A stretch of DNA of 64,000 nucleotides, taken from positions 496,001-560,000 of the forward strand of contig CAVSME010000009.1 in the NCBI GenBank assembly GCA_963728985.1, in the 5' to 3' direction. The notes under the pieces were generated by a model. The model saw only the letters and a list, made by a program, of their open reading frames with translations. It had not been told where the DNA came from and did no database searches. The first letter of the stretch is position 1. Each line of letters opens with the position of its first letter. The translations under genes were made by a program, and so were the position numbers. Below are positions 63,034-64,000 of this stretch, one piece after another. This DNA is from DASXAI01 sp963728985. GTDB taxonomy: Bacteria > Actinomycetota > Acidimicrobiia > Acidimicrobiales > Ilumatobacteraceae.

Positions 63034-63885
63034 GTGATGGTCCACACGGTGACCGTGCCCCTCGACCTGTCCCCCTGTGGCGACCGCGCCATCGGGCCGG
63101 CCATGCGGTTGGCACTCGCCTTTGGTGCTGACGTCGAGCTGGTGACGATGGTCGCGCCCGGCATGGATTCGGAGGCGGAACGCGCCGGTCTGGAAGAGCG
63201 GCGGGCCGCCTTGGGTGACGAGAGGCTCCGAACACGGATCATCGAGTCGCTGACGTTCGCGCCGACGCTCGCGGACTGGGGGGCGCGTGACGGTCGTCTG
63301 CTGTGCCTGAGCACTCGGGGCCGGAGTGCTGTGGGCAAGGCGGTCCTGGGAAGCGTGGCCGCTGGGGTTGCGCACGCGGCGCGAGCACCGTTCGTGATGA
63401 TCGGCCCCGGCGCCGACGCGGGCCGCACCGGCGCCTTCGAGACCATCGTGGCCTGCGTCGACGGAACCGAGCCGGCTGACCTCTTCGCCGACGTGATCGC
63501 CGGCCTGCACGCAGCGCTCCGAGCCGACGTCGTCCTGGTGACGGTCGATGCGCCTGGTCCCATCGCGACATTGCCCGGGACGAAGTCGTACGAACCCATC
63601 GAGCGGATGTCTGCGGCTCTGCGCACGCGCCACTGCCGGGCCGAGAGGCGGCTCCTCGAAGGTGGCCAGGTCGCCCCTTCCGTGGCCACCTTCGCCCAGC
63701 AGCGCACCGAAACGCTGCTGGTTGTCGGCTCGCGTCAACCGGCAGCGATCACCCGGCTCACCCGGCCGAGTACGGCGCTCCAGATCGTGCGCTGCGCCCC
63801 GGCGCCGATCCTCGTCGTGCCCTTCGGCCGGGCGGCGGTGCGATCGCGGCGGGCCGATGGCAACAACGCGTCGCTTCGCCTGTGA
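63034..63885 (+). CDS. Tandem-domain universal stress protein
   Basis: 283 residues, two Usp-like domains (about 1-127 and 133-275). Domain 1 has STRGRSAVGKAVLGSVAAGVAHAARAPFVMI; domain 2 has VVGSRQPAAITRLTRPSTALQIVRCAPAPILVV, which has lost the glycine-rich ATP loop. Similar two-domain Usps are strongly hypoxia-induced in mycobacteria. GTG 63034 or ATG 63037 may start it. Confidence 0.88.
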   Translation: MMVHTVTVPLDLSPCGDRAIGPAMRLALAFGADVELVTMVAPGMDSEAERAGLEERRAALGDERLRTRIIESLTFAPTLADWGARDGRLLCLSTRGRSAVGKAVLGSVAAGVAHAARAPFVMIGPGADAGRTGAFETIVACVDGTEPADLFADVIAGLHAALRADVVLVTVDAPGPIATLPGTKSYEPIERMSAALRTRHCRAERRLLEGGQVAPSVATFAQQRTETLLVVGSRQPAAITRLTRPSTALQIVRCAPAPILVVPFGRAAVRSRRADGNNASLRL

Positions 63886-64000
63886 AGCCGACCCGCCGCC
63901 GACCGGGGACCTACCCGACCGGCTTCCAGCCCGACGGTGTTCCTCGCCTGGCCGTTCTGGGCGTGCTGCGTCTCACCCGTGAGACGATCCTCACCCGATT
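63886..64000. terminator. End of window: hairpin after the usp operon
   Basis: GTCTCAC (63970-63976), CC, GTGAGAC (63979-63985): a perfect 7-bp stem with a 2-base loop, about 85 bases after the last stop. It could be a terminator or an operator for a gene beyond the window. No gene is seen in these 115 bases. Confidence 0.4.

Overview
High-GC actinobacterial chromosome segment (Actinomycetota). The gene families, the actinobacterial QcrCAB/CtaCDEF respiratory chain, the ClpP2-like protease and the abundance of leaderless-looking starts (TANNNT 6-7 bases before ATG/GTG) suggest class Acidimicrobiia. That placement is inference; there is no rRNA gene to confirm it.

Layout. 1-4,923 (minus): partial GMC oxidoreductase, histidine phosphatase, a MoxR ATPase/VWA pair, and a citrate-synthase-fold protein with an N-terminal HTH. 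4,989-7,464 (plus): a stand-alone citrate synthase and a CaiB-type CoA transferase, divergent from the HTH fusion across a palindrome-rich promoter. 7,468-15,976: proA and murJ sharing a 24-bp divergent promoter, a small hypothetical gene, pspA, proB-obgE, dgt, rpmA-rplU. 16,137-20,629: RNase E/G and the radical-SAM pair TIGR03936/TIGR03960. 20,741-27,087: the elongasome operon mreB-mreC-mreD-PBP2-rodA plus ndk. 27,287-34,681: the aerobic chain, ctaG-like/ctaC/ctaD/ctaF divergent from ctaE/qcrC/qcrA/qcrB. 34,509-39,469: tig-clpP-clpX-folC. 39,580-42,058: a small hypothetical gene, a luciferase-like oxidoreductase and a PRISE-type reductase.

42,145-49,567 is a decaying integrative element inserted in tRNA-Pro(TGG), bounded by a 46-bp direct repeat of the tRNA 3' end. 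It carries an integrase, excisionase-like HTH proteins, a tandem recombinase pair, a deleted MobF relaxase and a 5'-truncated MFS fragment.

49,809-57,214 is an apparent redox module: cytochrome-b561-like protein, lipoprotein phosphoesterase, two-component system, Thr/Pro-rich anchored protein, ApbE, ferric-reductase-like membrane protein, NuoF-like flavoprotein and ferredoxin. 57,306-63,885 resembles a dormancy or universal-stress locus: DsbA-like protein, trehalose-synthase-like GT4, two PPOX proteins, CBS-BON protein and three Usp proteins. It has two sites resembling the mycobacterial DosR box.

Recurring oddities: a 56-bp palindrome present three times between genes, and single extra bases that break otherwise intact genes (VWA, murJ, obgE, rodA and two island recombinases). 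The breaks in core genes are best explained as sequence errors; those in the island may partly be real decay.
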